Positions 24,526 through 33,743 are shown, counted from the stretch's first letter. The stretch is 64,000 nucleotides of DNA from an uncultured Piscinibacter sp. (GCF_937952055.1 NZ_CALFYO010000025.1:1-64000), one strand, 5' to 3'. The notes: generated by a model not told the origin, from the sequence alone. A program made the numbers and translations.

Positions 24526-25053
24526 ATGAACCTCTACCTGCGACTGCTGTGGACCTTGCTGCGCGCCCGGCGCGCAGCGCGGCTCGCACCGGGCGACACG
24601 CTGGAGCGCACGCTGCGCGTGCTGCCCAACGACCTCGACGTCAACGGCCACATGAACAACGGCCGCTACCTCACGCTGATCGACCTGGTGCTGGTCGAGT
24701 ACTTCGTGCGCTCCGGCTTCGCGGCCGCCATGCTGCGACGTGGCTGGCGGCCGATGGCCGGCGGCTCGTTCATCACCTACCGTCGCGGTCTCAAGCCTTT
24801 CCAGGCCTACACGCTGCGATTCCGCCTCGACGGCAGCGACGCGCACTGGAACTACATGCGCTTCGAATTCGTGCGCGACGGCCGCGTCTGCGCCGCCGGC
24901 TACATGAAAGGTACCGCGGTGGCGCGAAACGGGCTGGTGCCCAACGTGACCTCCTACGCCGCGATCGGATGGGAGCCGCCGGCACACGCCCTGCCCGCAC
25001 CGGTGCGCGCCTGGCTCGCCGCCGAACAGGGCGTCATGCGATCGGCCTGGTGA
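24526..25053 (+). CDS. Acyl-CoA thioesterase-like hotdog-fold protein
   Basis: A 175-residue protein of the 4-hydroxybenzoyl-CoA thioesterase-like group. The N-terminal half has the hallmark DLDVNGHMNNGRYLTLIDL, in which aspartate/asparagine and the hotdog helix carry catalysis. SFITYRRGLKPFQAYTLRFRL forms the sheet. It should hydrolyse acyl-CoA or a related thioester; the substrate is unknown. ATG 24526 is preferred over the in-frame ATG 24505, which lies in the second operator. Overlaps the end of the convergent FAD oxidoreductase gene by 20 bases. Confidence 0.85.
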   Translation: MNLYLRLLWTLLRARRAARLAPGDTLERTLRVLPNDLDVNGHMNNGRYLTLIDLVLVEYFVRSGFAAAMLRRGWRPMAGGSFITYRRGLKPFQAYTLRFRLDGSDAHWNYMRFEFVRDGRVCAAGYMKGTAVARNGLVPNVTSYAAIGWEPPAHALPAPVRAWLAAEQGVMRSAW

Positions 25054-26683
25054 AGGCGGCCAGCGTCTGCGCCGCGGCGCGCGTGCCGTGGAAGAACGCC
25101 TCCTCGAACACCGAGTAGCCCGACAGGTCGGCATGGGCGAAGCGCAGGCGCCTCCCGCCTTCGGCCAGCGCAGCCAGCGCGGCCTGGCCGCGCAGCCCGG
25201 GGACCGGGACGCTCATGGCATGTCCGTAGCGCATCAGGTCGATCTGGCGCACGTGCCGCGGCAGGTCGGGGTGCACCACGGCAAGTTCGTCGAGCACGCG
25301 TGAGGCCCAGGCCTCGGCGCTGTCGGCGAGCAGCTGGGTGCGCGCGCCGCGCAGCTGCGCCTCGTTGTCGCCGCCCAGCGCCCAGTAGGCGGTCAGCACG
25401 GTCGCGCCGGGATGCGGCCGCAGGCTCTGGTGCATCGCATCGACGTAGCCGAGCGCCGTGCCGCCGTAGCGCACGTTGTCCCAGGACGGCGGGGCGCCGC
25501 CCCGATCGATCGGCGGTCGCTCGCAGTGCAGGTTGGCGACCAGCCACGGTGCGTGGCGCATCACCGCGGCCGCCGCGACGAGCGCCGGCGGCGGCTGCTC
25601 GAACAGGCGCAGCGCGGCGAACAGGGGCAGCGCCAGCACGAGCTGTGCCGCAGACCAGCGCTCGATGCGCTGTTCGCGCTGATTCCACAGGTCGAGCACC
25701 ACCTCGTCGCGGCGCTCGTCGATGCGCAGCGCCAGGCAGCCGGTGTGCAGGCGGTCGCCCAGTGGCGCCGCCAGGCGCGAGGCGAGCCAGCCGTTGCCTT
25801 CCGGCCAGGTGAGCACGCCGTCGCGCTCGTCGTGGCCCGCGCCCGGCGCCTGGAAACCGTGGCGGCTGGCGAAGTAGTGCAGCCCGGCCCAGGCCGACAC
25901 CTGCGCGCTGCCCGCACCGTAGTCGTCGCGACAACAGTAGTCGAGGTACCAGCGCAGGGCCAGCGCGTCCAGGCCTTGGCCGGCAAGCCAGTCGGCGAAG
26001 CTCTGGGCGTCGAGCGCGGCGAGATCCGCCGTCCAGGGCGCGCGGGCGGTCGGCATGCGGAAGGCACCGCCGGCGCCGGCCCGCTCGACGGCGGCGGCAA
26101 AGCGGCGGTACTGCGCCAGCGTGCGCGCGCGATCGGCGGCCGGCAGCGCCTCGACGGGCGGCAGCAGACCCTCGTGCCATTGGCCGTCGACGAAGAGCCG
26201 CTCCTGCGGGCTGTGACAGAGGTGGCGCTCGTCGTAGACCACGCGGCCGGCTTCGAGGCGACGCACGCCGAGCTCTTCCAGCCACTCGGCCACCTCGACG
26301 GCATGATCGCCGGGCAGCGGCAGGTAGTGCGCCCCCAGCGGGCAGCCCATGCCGCCCATCGTGTGGCCGCGGCTGTTGCCGCCGGGCGCATCTTCCAGTT
26401 CGATGATCCGCAGGTCATCGACGCCGCCGCGCCGCAGAGCGCGCGCGGCGGCGAGGCCGGCGATGCCGGCGCCGACCACCAGCACGCCGGCACGCTTGGT
26501 CGCGGCCGGGACGGGCAGGCTGCCGCTCTTCGCGTCGCGCAGACGATGGCCGCGTTCGTGGTCGGCCCCGACCCAGCGTGCGGCGAAGCGTGTCGCGCCA
26601 TCGCGCGAGCAGCCTGCCAGCGCGCCGCCCGCCAGCGCGGCGGCGCCGGTCAGCCAGGCACGCCGTGTCAGCACCGCGTTCAC
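25034..26683 (-). CDS. Tat-exported FAD-dependent oxidoreductase (amine-oxidase type)
   Basis: A 549-residue flavoprotein. The N-terminus has a twin-arginine motif (TRRAWLTG), hydrophobic stretch and LAGC, so it is probably exported folded and possibly lipidated. The dinucleotide-binding motif VVGAGIAGLAAARAL and ELEDAPGGNSRG follow. The C-terminal part (FAHADLSGYSVFEEAFFHG) resembles amine-oxidase/NAD(P)-binding FAD enzymes. GTG 26683 overlaps the stop of the spermidine-synthase-like gene (GTGA), so the two are translationally coupled. Oxidation of a polyamine or related amine by this enzyme is a reasonable guess from context, not shown by sequence. Confidence 0.8.
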   Translation of the reverse strand: MNAVLTRRAWLTGAAALAGGALAGCSRDGATRFAARWVGADHERGHRLRDAKSGSLPVPAATKRAGVLVVGAGIAGLAAARALRRGGVDDLRIIELEDAPGGNSRGHTMGGMGCPLGAHYLPLPGDHAVEVAEWLEELGVRRLEAGRVVYDERHLCHSPQERLFVDGQWHEGLLPPVEALPAADRARTLAQYRRFAAAVERAGAGGAFRMPTARAPWTADLAALDAQSFADWLAGQGLDALALRWYLDYCCRDDYGAGSAQVSAWAGLHYFASRHGFQAPGAGHDERDGVLTWPEGNGWLASRLAAPLGDRLHTGCLALRIDERRDEVVLDLWNQREQRIERWSAAQLVLALPLFAALRLFEQPPPALVAAAAVMRHAPWLVANLHCERPPIDRGGAPPSWDNVRYGGTALGYVDAMHQSLRPHPGATVLTAYWALGGDNEAQLRGARTQLLADSAEAWASRVLDELAVVHPDLPRHVRQIDLMRYGHAMSVPVPGLRGQAALAALAEGGRRLRFAHADLSGYSVFEEAFFHGTRAAAQTLAAFTRPIA

Positions 26684-28236
26684 TGCTGCACCTTGCCCCA
26701 CTCCTGCTCGAACAGGTGCACCAGCCGCTGGTCGGACAGCCGGTTGGGTTCCGCCCCGACGCGCGCCATGTCCGGCGGAAAGTGGAACAGCGCGGGCAGC
26801 CCGGCGAGGTCGAGGAAGCGCAGGTCGGCCGGCAGCGCCTCGGGCATGCGCCAGGGCCGCCGGCTGGCGAGGATGAAGCCCCACTCGCCGAAGCTCGGCA
26901 CGTGCGCGTGGTACGGCGTGGCGGTGAGGCCGACGGCTTCGATGGTCGCTGCGACCGTCCAGAAGCTGCGCCTCGCGATCAGCGGGGAGGTGGTCTGCAC
27001 CACCGCGTAGCCGCCGGCCGCGAGGTGCTCGTCGAGGCGCTGGTAGAAGGTGGTGGTGTAGAGCTTGCCGATGGAGAAGTTGGTCGGGTCGGGGAAGTCG
27101 ACCACGATCACATCGAAGTGCTCGGCGTTGCGCTCCAGCCAGCCGAACGCGTCCTCGTTGACGATGCGCAGCTTCGGCGAACGCAGCGCATCGCCGTTCA
27201 GGGCACGCAGCATCGGCGCGCTGGCGAAGATCTGCGTCATGTGCGGGTCCAGCTCGACCAGCGTGACCTGCTCGACAGCCGGGTGCTTGAGCACTTCGCG
27301 CACCGCCATGCCGTCGCCGCCGCCGAGCACCAGCACGCGCTTCGGCGCGCTGTGCGCGGCCATCGCCGGGTGCACCAGCGCCTCGTGGTAGCGGTGCTCG
27401 TCCCGCGAGTGGAACTGCAGGTTGCCATTGAGGTAGAGCTTCACGTGGCCGTGGCCGGAAGTCACCACCACGCGCTGGTAGGCGCTGCTCTCGGCGTAGA
27501 CGATCGCTTCGCCGTAGAAGCGATCCTCGGCCCAGCGCGTGATGGCGTCGGCGCCGGCGAACGCGCCCGCGAGCACCACCACCGTGCCGACGCACGCGAG
27601 CGCATGCGCCGCGAGTCCGCGCAGCTCGGCGCGGAACAGCCACAGCGCCCACAGCGCCACCGCAGCGTTGAGCAGGCCGAAGAAGATGCCGGTGCGGATC
27701 AGGCCGAGCTGCGGCACCAGCACCAGCGGAAAGGCGATCGCCACGGCGAGCGCGCCGAGGTAGTCGAAGGTGAGCACCTGCGACACCAGGTCCTTGAGCG
27801 CATAGCGGTCGCGAAAGTGGCGCTTGAGGATGCGCATCACCAGCGGGATCTCCAGCCCGACCAGGGTGCCCACTGCCAGCACCAGCGCATACAGCGCGAA
27901 GCGGAACGAGCCGGTGGCGACGCTGTGCAGCGCGAACAGCGCCGCCGGCATCAGCCCGCCGATCAGACCGACGAGCAGCTCGATGCGCAGGAACTGCGCG
28001 ACCAGCTGGCGCTCGAGGAAGCGCGACAGGTAGGAGCCCACCCCCATCGCGAACAGGTAGGTGCCGATGATGGTGGAGAACTGCAGGACGGAGTCGCCCA
28101 GCAGGTAGCTGGCCAGCGCGCCGGCCGCCAGCTCGTACAGCAGCCCGCAGGCCGCGACGACGAAGACCGAGGCGAGCAGCGCGACTTCGGCCGGGCGGAT
28201 CGGTGCCGCCGCGGTCGCGCCCCCGCCATCAGCCAT
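26680..28236 (-). CDS. speE: Membrane-embedded polyamine aminopropyltransferase-like protein
   Basis: A 518-residue fusion. About seven membrane helices (1-220; for example ASVFVVAACGLLYELAAGAL) are followed by a spermidine-synthase domain with SAM-type motif LVLGGGDGMAVREVLKH, ELDP and the aspartates of VVDFPDPTNFSIGKLY. Soluble SpeE is about 285 residues; this long membrane form is a distinct class and may act on a substrate at the membrane. It overlaps the DUF350 gene by 8 bases upstream and the flavoprotein gene downstream, within the five-gene cluster. Confidence 0.85.
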   Translation of the reverse strand: MADGGGATAAAPIRPAEVALLASVFVVAACGLLYELAAGALASYLLGDSVLQFSTIIGTYLFAMGVGSYLSRFLERQLVAQFLRIELLVGLIGGLMPAALFALHSVATGSFRFALYALVLAVGTLVGLEIPLVMRILKRHFRDRYALKDLVSQVLTFDYLGALAVAIAFPLVLVPQLGLIRTGIFFGLLNAAVALWALWLFRAELRGLAAHALACVGTVVVLAGAFAGADAITRWAEDRFYGEAIVYAESSAYQRVVVTSGHGHVKLYLNGNLQFHSRDEHRYHEALVHPAMAAHSAPKRVLVLGGGDGMAVREVLKHPAVEQVTLVELDPHMTQIFASAPMLRALNGDALRSPKLRIVNEDAFGWLERNAEHFDVIVVDFPDPTNFSIGKLYTTTFYQRLDEHLAAGGYAVVQTTSPLIARRSFWTVAATIEAVGLTATPYHAHVPSFGEWGFILASRRPWRMPEALPADLRFLDLAGLPALFHFPPDMARVGAEPNRLSDQRLVHLFEQEWGKVQQ

Positions 28237-28453
28237 GGATGGCAGCGGCGACGATCTGCCCGATCGCGATCGCGGTGGCGCCGACGACGATGGCCACCGC
28301 GACGTTCTTCTTCACGACGATCTCCTCCCACAGGCTGTAGGGCGTGAGCTTGTCGACGATGACGAAACAGAGCCAGAAGACCGCCACGCCGATCACGGCG
28401 TAGAGCATGGACCCGAAGAAGACCGCGGGTTTCAGCCATTCGATGCCCATCAT
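28229..28453 (-). CDS. DUF350 small membrane protein
   Basis: A 74-residue protein with two membrane helices (about 9-32 and 50-71), as in the YjfL/DUF350 family. Codons 1 and 2 are both ATG, so the start could be 28453 or 28450. Function is unknown. DUF350 proteins recur with DUF4178, SPFH-type and spermidine-synthase-like proteins, as here. Its end overlaps the start of the speE-like gene by 8 bases. Confidence 0.85.
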   Translation of the reverse strand: MMGIEWLKPAVFFGSMLYAVIGVAVFWLCFVIVDKLTPYSLWEEIVVKKNVAVAIVVGATAIAIGQIVAAAIHG

Positions 28454-28480
28454 GACGCTTCTCCTCGTTGAATCTCGAAC

Positions 28481-30073
28481 TCACTTGTGGCCGCCGAACG
28501 AGCCGCCACCCCACGAGCCGCCGATGCGCCCGCCGCCGCTGCGCGCACTGCGCAGGCAATTCTGGTACTCGGTCGACGCCTCGCCGTAGGTGGCGCGCAG
28601 CTGGTCGCAGTCGCGACTGCCGTCGCAGCGGAACATCATCATCAGGACCGCCACCACAAACACCCAGAAGAACACCTTCGCCAACAGCGAGGCGGCATGG
28701 CCCGAGGTGGGCAGCGCATCGCGCTGGAACGCGACGCGCTTCTCCGGTGCGAGTCTGAACGCCTGCAGCACGGCATCGGCGCTCAGTGCCTCCCCGGCCG
28801 ACCAGACGACCTCCTGCGTGTCGCCGGCACCCGTCTGCTCGCGGTTGAGCCGGCGCATGCCGAAGGCACCGGTGCCCATGTAGTCGGTGTTGAAGGTGCG
28901 GGCGTCGCGCTCGAGCCGCCAGTAGAACTCGCCGAGCACGTAGGTGGCGCGGCCGGCGTAGTCGTACAGCTTGCGGTAGAGCACGCCCTGGTATTTCACC
29001 GCCTCGCCGGCACGCTCGGGCACACCGGTGATCGGCGCCGTCCAGCTCCAGCCGTCCTCGGCGTCGACGAGGAAGGCGAAGCCCTCGGTGCGGTGGTAGA
29101 GCAGGTACTCGCGCCAGAACGTCTGGTCGTCCTCACCGGTGTCGACCTCGCAGCGCTCGGCGTAGCCGACCACCTGCCAGGGCAGCGCCTTCTTCTCGCC
29201 CGGCTTCGTCGCGAGCGCCAGCGTGCCCACGCTGCCCAGCGGGATCTGCGGCTCGCTGCCGGTGGCCTGCGCATAGTGCTTCAGATCGCCGCCGACGCCG
29301 CGCGAGACGTCGACCACGGCATGGCAGTTGAAGCAGACGATCGACTGCGTGGTGGCCAGCTTGATCTCCAGCGCCGTGCCGCAGTTCGGGCACTCGACGC
29401 CGCGCGCCTTCAGCGTCTTCTCGCTGGACTCGGCCAGGCCGCTCATCGCCAGCTCGCCGATCGCCACCGAGCGGCCGATCGACCACTTCGGCGCCGCCGG
29501 ATCGCTGTAGTCGAGCGTGGCGACCTCGCCGCGCGTATTGCGCAGATCGGCGACGACGAAGCCGCGCTCCAGGCTGGGCGCGAAGGGCAGTTCGCCCTGC
29601 GCCGCGATCAGCCTGGCGGCCGACACCGAGGCCACCGACCAGCTCTGGCCGCCGGCCGCCACCGACCGTCCGGCGCGCAGCGACTCCGCCGCAGGCGCCG
29701 GACCGTCCAGCGGTGCGTCGAAGGCAAACACGTAGCGCCCGTTGTCCTCGCTCAGCCATCCGGAGCGGCCGTTGTCGAAGAGGGCATGCCACTCGTTCCA
29801 GGTGCCCTCGGCATAGCGGTACTGCAACCGTCCGACGAGCACGAAGGCCGCACCCTGATGGCGGCCGACCGCCCCGAGTTGCAGCGGCGAATGGTCGTCG
29901 AACAACTCGGCGCTCTGGCCGATGCGCCGCAGCGACTCGCCATCGCGCACGATGCTGCTGCGGCAGTAGCTGCAGACCGCGAAGGCCGATGCGGCCGAGC
30001 GGAACTCGACCGGCGCGCCGCAGTTCGGGCACGCGGCCTTGTATCCGCGCTGCGGGCTGGGCTCGGTGGCCAC
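28481..30073 (-). CDS. DUF4178 protein with two zinc ribbons
   Basis: A 530-residue protein. Two CxxC...CxxC ribbons are visible, near 14-38 (CPNCGAPV...CSYC) and near 225-250 (CPNCGTAL...CFNC). Each is followed by a DUF4178-type beta domain (for example WNEWHALFDNGRSGWLSE, EYLLYHRTEGFAFLVDAEDG). A single membrane helix lies near 465-485, then a short cysteine-containing segment and a Gly-rich end (GGGRIGGSWGGGSFGGHK). It probably acts as a membrane-anchored adaptor. It lies 7 bases after the SPFH gene and 27 before DUF350. Confidence 0.85.
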   Translation of the reverse strand: MATEPSPQRGYKAACPNCGAPVEFRSAASAFAVCSYCRSSIVRDGESLRRIGQSAELFDDHSPLQLGAVGRHQGAAFVLVGRLQYRYAEGTWNEWHALFDNGRSGWLSEDNGRYVFAFDAPLDGPAPAAESLRAGRSVAAGGQSWSVASVSAARLIAAQGELPFAPSLERGFVVADLRNTRGEVATLDYSDPAAPKWSIGRSVAIGELAMSGLAESSEKTLKARGVECPNCGTALEIKLATTQSIVCFNCHAVVDVSRGVGGDLKHYAQATGSEPQIPLGSVGTLALATKPGEKKALPWQVVGYAERCEVDTGEDDQTFWREYLLYHRTEGFAFLVDAEDGWSWTAPITGVPERAGEAVKYQGVLYRKLYDYAGRATYVLGEFYWRLERDARTFNTDYMGTGAFGMRRLNREQTGAGDTQEVVWSAGEALSADAVLQAFRLAPEKRVAFQRDALPTSGHAASLLAKVFFWVFVVAVLMMMFRCDGSRDCDQLRATYGEASTEYQNCLRSARSGGGRIGGSWGGGSFGGHK

Positions 30074-30080
30074 GCGGGCT

Positions 30081-31124
30081 CTAGACGAGCTTCTTCAGCA
30101 GCTCGGCCTTCTTGGCGTCGAACTCCTCCTGGGTAAGGACGCCCTTGCCCTTCAGCTCGGCGAGCTTCTCGATCGTCGCCATCACCTCGTCGGGCTTGAC
30201 GCCCACCGGCGCCGCGGAAGCCGCCTGCGGCGAGGCGCCTTGCAGTCCCTGCGAGAGCTGCTGCGCCATCACCTGGCCGAGCGCCACGCCGGCACCCAGG
30301 CCCATTGCGTCGCCGACCACCCCGCCACCACCGCCTGCACCCGCCGCGCCCTCGGCGAACTTGGGGATCGCCTGCGCCGTCTGGTACTGCATGAACTTGC
30401 CCATGTCGCCGCCGACCATGCCCATGCCGATCTTCTGGTCGAGGACCTTCTGCAACTCCTCGGGCAGCGAGACGTTCTGCACCGTCACCGCCTCGAGCTT
30501 GAGGCCGAGCTTCTCGAAGGCCGGCGCGGTGGCATGCTGCAGCTGGTTCGCGAATTCGACCTGGTTGGCGGCGAGGTCGAGGAAGGCGATGCCGCTGCTG
30601 GCCACGGCGTCGGAGATGTGCTGCAGCATCAGCGCACGCAGCTGGCCATCGAGCTCGGCCACCGTGTAGGCGTCGCGCGTGCCGGAGATCTCGGTGTGGA
30701 AGAGCTTCGGGTCGGCGATGCGCCAGGCGTAGTTGCCGAATGCGCGCAGCCTCACGGCGCCGAAGTCCTTGTCGCGGATGGTCACCGGCTGGGTGGTGCC
30801 CCAGCGCTGGTCGACCTGCTGGCGCGTGCTGAAGAAATAGACGTCGCTCTTGAACGGGCTGGCGAACAGCTTGTCCCAGTTCTTCAGGTAGGTCAGCACC
30901 GGCAAGGTCTGCGTCGTCAGCTTGTACATGCCGGGGCCGAACACGTCAGCCACCTTGCCCTCGTTGACGAACACCGCCATCTGCGATTCGCGCACCGTCA
31001 GCGACGCGCCGTTCTGGATCTCGCGGTCGGCCATCGGGAAGCGCCAAGCCAGCGTGCCGTCGCGCGCCTCCGTCCACTCGATGATGTCGATGAACTGCTT
31101 CTTGACGAAATCCATCAGTGCCAT
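30081..31124 (-). CDS. SPFH-domain protein with C-terminal SHOCT motif
   Basis: A 347-residue stomatin/prohibitin-like protein of the YdjI-type (virion-core-like) group. The SPFH domain covers about 25-230 (SQMAVFVNEGKVADVFGPGMYKLTT, WGTTQPVTIRDKDFGAVRLRAFGNYAWRI). A Gly-rich linker and a final SHOCT motif (IEKLAELKGKGVLTQEEFDAKK) complete it. SPFH proteins assemble into membrane-associated rings. ATG 31124 has GGAGGG five bases upstream; the frame upstream is non-coding. First gene of the five-gene cluster. Confidence 0.85.
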   Translation of the reverse strand: MALMDFVKKQFIDIIEWTEARDGTLAWRFPMADREIQNGASLTVRESQMAVFVNEGKVADVFGPGMYKLTTQTLPVLTYLKNWDKLFASPFKSDVYFFSTRQQVDQRWGTTQPVTIRDKDFGAVRLRAFGNYAWRIADPKLFHTEISGTRDAYTVAELDGQLRALMLQHISDAVASSGIAFLDLAANQVEFANQLQHATAPAFEKLGLKLEAVTVQNVSLPEELQKVLDQKIGMGMVGGDMGKFMQYQTAQAIPKFAEGAAGAGGGGGVVGDAMGLGAGVALGQVMAQQLSQGLQGASPQAASAAPVGVKPDEVMATIEKLAELKGKGVLTQEEFDAKKAELLKKLV

Positions 31125-31181
31125 CTGGCCCTCCGTGGTCGAACGTCGATGAAGCCCGGCGCGAGGTACCGGGTTGCGCGG

Positions 31182-31187
31182 ATCATA
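31182..31187 (-). promoter_or_regulatory. Possible -10 box for the SPFH-DUF4178-DUF350-speE cluster
   Basis: TATGAT on the minus strand lies about 58 bases before the SPFH start codon in the only non-coding gap upstream. It matches the -10 consensus in five of six positions. No -35 box is recognisable, so an activator or an alternative sigma factor may be needed. Confidence 0.3.
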
Positions 31188-31212
31188 GTGCCGGCGCTCG
31201 GCCGCGCCGCAC

Positions 31213-31902
31213 TCATCCCGGCCGGCGCGCGCCCAGCACGAGCTGTCGGCCGGTGCCGGACATCCCGCGGGCCAGCTCGGCGGCGAACTCCCCGTGCAGC
31301 TTGAAGGCGCGGTCGGCGACGCGATCGATTGACGAGATGCGCACCAGCACGCCATTCGTCTCGCGGCGCCGCGCCGCGCGCTTCAGCCGCTCCCACCACG
31401 ATGGTTGGGTGGCGCTGCCGACCTCGCCGTCGACGATGGTCCAGTAGGTGATCGGCTCGGGCCGGCCCGGCATCTCGGCCATCAGCCGCGTCACCGGCAG
31501 CATGCGCCCGCCGATCTCGAGCCGCGCCGCGTGCAGCCCGCCGACGCGGAAACCGCCGGCGCGGTAGCAGACCTCCGGGCGGTGCAGCTGCATGTCGGAG
31601 GACTGCGAGCCGAGGTAGGCCACCGACAGCATGACGCGCCTGCCGCTCGGGTCGATGAAGGTGCGCTCCAGCACCTGATCGAACAGGCCGGTCTGTCGGC
31701 CGCGGCGGTCGGCCGCGCGCACGAAGGCAGCGGCCTCGCGGTCGACCTGCCAGTCGCCGATGCGATCGGGGAACACACGATCCAGCTCCACGGCAAGGCC
31801 TGCTGCGTCTGTGTCGGGGCGCCAGCGCAGCCAGGCGGTCAGCCCCGCGACCGCGCCCATGCCGGCGGCCAGCACCAAGGCGTGGCGGCGTCCGGCGTTC
31901 AA
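31213..31902 (-). CDS. epsI: Exosortase-associated protein EpsI (DUF3485)
   Basis: A 229-residue protein with an N-terminal membrane/signal segment (8-24) and the EpsI-family core: VFPDRIGDWQ, AYLGSQSSDMQLHRPEVCYRAGGF and the later ITYWTIVDGE. The MQLHRPEVCY motif with its cysteine is the family hallmark. EpsI proteins accompany exosortases in exopolysaccharide and PEP-CTERM systems; the biochemical role is unsettled. Overlaps xrtB by 4 bases (ATGA). Confidence 0.88.
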   Translation of the reverse strand: MNAGRRHALVLAAGMGAVAGLTAWLRWRPDTDAAGLAVELDRVFPDRIGDWQVDREAAAFVRAADRRGRQTGLFDQVLERTFIDPSGRRVMLSVAYLGSQSSDMQLHRPEVCYRAGGFRVGGLHAARLEIGGRMLPVTRLMAEMPGRPEPITYWTIVDGEVGSATQPSWWERLKRAARRRETNGVLVRISSIDRVADRAFKLHGEFAAELARGMSGTGRQLVLGARRPG

Positions 31903-32789
31903 GTCGCCGCCTCCGGCTGGCGCAGCACGCGGCCGAGCAGCGCGTCGGCGGCGATGACCATCACCAGCGCGACGAGGAACAGCACCATGCCGGCGAAGCC
32001 GTGCAGGAAGCCCTGTCCGGCCGCGTCGCCGAGGTGGTAGGTGACCAGCGCCAGCACCATGACGCGAACCACGTTGGCGCAGAAGGCGATCGGCACGACG
32101 AGGAGCGCCAGCAGTGCATTGCGCAGGGTCGAGGTGTGGTTCATCAGGCTCGCGTACAGCAGGCCCATCGCCTCCAGCGTGAACATGGTCTGCAGTCCGG
32201 CACAGGCCTCGTTGACCAGCAACTGGTACTGACCGATGGTGATGACCACGCCGGACAGGCCGATCGGGTAGCCGATGCCCGCGAGCAGCTGCGCGGCAAC
32301 GTAGGACACGGCGGCCTTCATCGGTCCGGTCACGGCGAGCACCAGCGAGAACGGCAGAGGGATCGCGAAGACCAGGAAGAAGAAGGCGAACCAGACCCGG
32401 CGCAGTGCCGCGATGCCCTTGTAGAACAGCAGCAGTGCCGCCGGCAGCACCATCAGCGACATCAGCTCGAGGCGGAACACGCCGAGCAGTCGGCCGACCC
32501 CGTACAGGCCCAGTGCCGCCAGGAACAGCAGCGTGCCGACGCTGCGGGCCGGCGAGGCGTCGAGCGCCGCGATCGCCTCACGCTGGCGCCAGACCAGCCA
32601 GGCCGAGATGCCGAAGATCAGCAGTTCATGGCCTTGCGTCTCGCGCTCCCATGCACCTTGCGACCAGTCCCACGCCAGCGGCACGACCAGCAGCAGCCAG
32701 CCGGCGGCCAGCGTCAGCATGACGGCCGGCTCGATGCCGAGCCAGGCCACGTGGCGTGGCGCGGCGCGGACGCCGGCCTGCGCGGTCAT
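31899..32789 (-). CDS. xrtB: Exosortase B
   Basis: A 296-residue polytopic transpeptidase-like protease expected to cleave PEP-CTERM proteins at the PEP motif and hand them to a surface anchor. About eight hydrophobic segments are visible. The catalytic residues are C196 (NEACAGLQ), R242 (ANVVRVM) and H263 (FLHGFAG), in family order and spacing. The subtype (B) is assigned from the flanking epsD and epsI genes and overall likeness. Overlaps both neighbours by 4 bases, so the three are one coupled unit. Confidence 0.9.
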   Translation of the reverse strand: MTAQAGVRAAPRHVAWLGIEPAVMLTLAAGWLLLVVPLAWDWSQGAWERETQGHELLIFGISAWLVWRQREAIAALDASPARSVGTLLFLAALGLYGVGRLLGVFRLELMSLMVLPAALLLFYKGIAALRRVWFAFFFLVFAIPLPFSLVLAVTGPMKAAVSYVAAQLLAGIGYPIGLSGVVITIGQYQLLVNEACAGLQTMFTLEAMGLLYASLMNHTSTLRNALLALLVVPIAFCANVVRVMVLALVTYHLGDAAGQGFLHGFAGMVLFLVALVMVIAADALLGRVLRQPEAAT

Positions 32790-33694
32790 TTCACGGCGGC
32801 CGCCGACGCGGCGGCGTCGACCGGTTTGGCGAAGTTGCCCCGGTATTCGATCTTAGCCTCGGCGCGCAATTGCCTCATGGCCTCGGCCACTGCCTCGGCC
32901 TTGCGCTCATTGGCCAGGAAGGCACCGATCGCGGCGCCGGCCTGGCGGCGGTCCACTGGCGCCAGTTCCGCATGCAGCACGGTGTAGATGCGAGCCTGCC
33001 CTCCCTGCACCGCCGCGATCGAGCGACCGGGGTCCAGCGTCGACAGCTTGCCCAGCAGGCCCAGAGGCAGGTCTTCCGCCGCCTGCGCCAGGGTGCGCAC
33101 CTGGCTGCGCACGGCGGAGCGTTGCAGCAGGTGGGTCAACTCCTCGGCGGACTGCGTCTGCGCGATCTTCTCCGGCAGGCCCGCGAGCAGTTCCGCAGCG
33201 CCCTCGACACTGGTCTCCCGCAGCAGGTACAGCCGGCGCTGGGAGAACAAGGCCGTGCGCTCGTCGTAGTAGCGGTCGATCTCGTCGGTGGTGGCATCGC
33301 GCACCCGCGACGCCACCGACTCCTGCCATGCCTGCGCGAGGATCTCACGCTGCGCAGCCTGCAGTCGCTGGACGACCCGCGGGTCCTTGTCGAGCGATGC
33401 GCCCCTTGCGGACTGGGCTGCGAGTTCCTGGTCGATCAGACCCTCCAGTGCACGCGCGGCAGCGCTTCCGCCCTCGCTGGCCGCCAGCCGCGGCTGACGC
33501 TGCAGCACCACCTGCACCTGGTGGACCGAGATCTCGCCCTTGTTCACCTTGGCGGCGATCTGCGAGTCGCCGCTCGTGCGTTCGCCGCCGCCGCACGCGG
33601 CCAGCAGCAGGCTGCACATGAGCAGGCTCCACGACGCTCCCCGGAGAGTGCTGTGGCGCAAGCGCACGGACGTCGGGACTGGTAGGCGGGACAT
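32786..33694 (-). CDS. epsD: EpsD-family peptidyl-prolyl isomerase-like lipoprotein
   Basis: A 302-residue predicted lipoprotein: signal with LLLAAC near residue 34, then a SurA-like helical chaperone region (AAKVNKGEISVHQVQVVLQR, ALEGLIDQELAAQ, ATTDEIDRYYDE). A degenerate parvulin-like domain follows. EpsD proteins precede exosortase genes in exopolysaccharide loci and may help fold or export secreted substrates. A sigma54-like element lies 50-64 bases upstream of its start codon. First gene of the epsD-xrtB-epsI unit. Confidence 0.82.
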   Translation of the reverse strand: MSRLPVPTSVRLRHSTLRGASWSLLMCSLLLAACGGGERTSGDSQIAAKVNKGEISVHQVQVVLQRQPRLAASEGGSAAARALEGLIDQELAAQSARGASLDKDPRVVQRLQAAQREILAQAWQESVASRVRDATTDEIDRYYDERTALFSQRRLYLLRETSVEGAAELLAGLPEKIAQTQSAEELTHLLQRSAVRSQVRTLAQAAEDLPLGLLGKLSTLDPGRSIAAVQGGQARIYTVLHAELAPVDRRQAGAAIGAFLANERKAEAVAEAMRQLRAEAKIEYRGNFAKPVDAAASAAAVK

Positions 33695-33743
33695 GGTGGG
33701 ATCCGGGTGCAGGCTGCCGAGGCTAACCGATCGGTCTTTGACC

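Noticed and set aside
28481..31124. SPFH and DUF4178 genes as phage remnants, because SPFH relatives are sometimes named virion core proteins
   Set aside because: No capsid, tail, integrase or lysis genes nearby; the gene set matches a cellular membrane-stress cluster.
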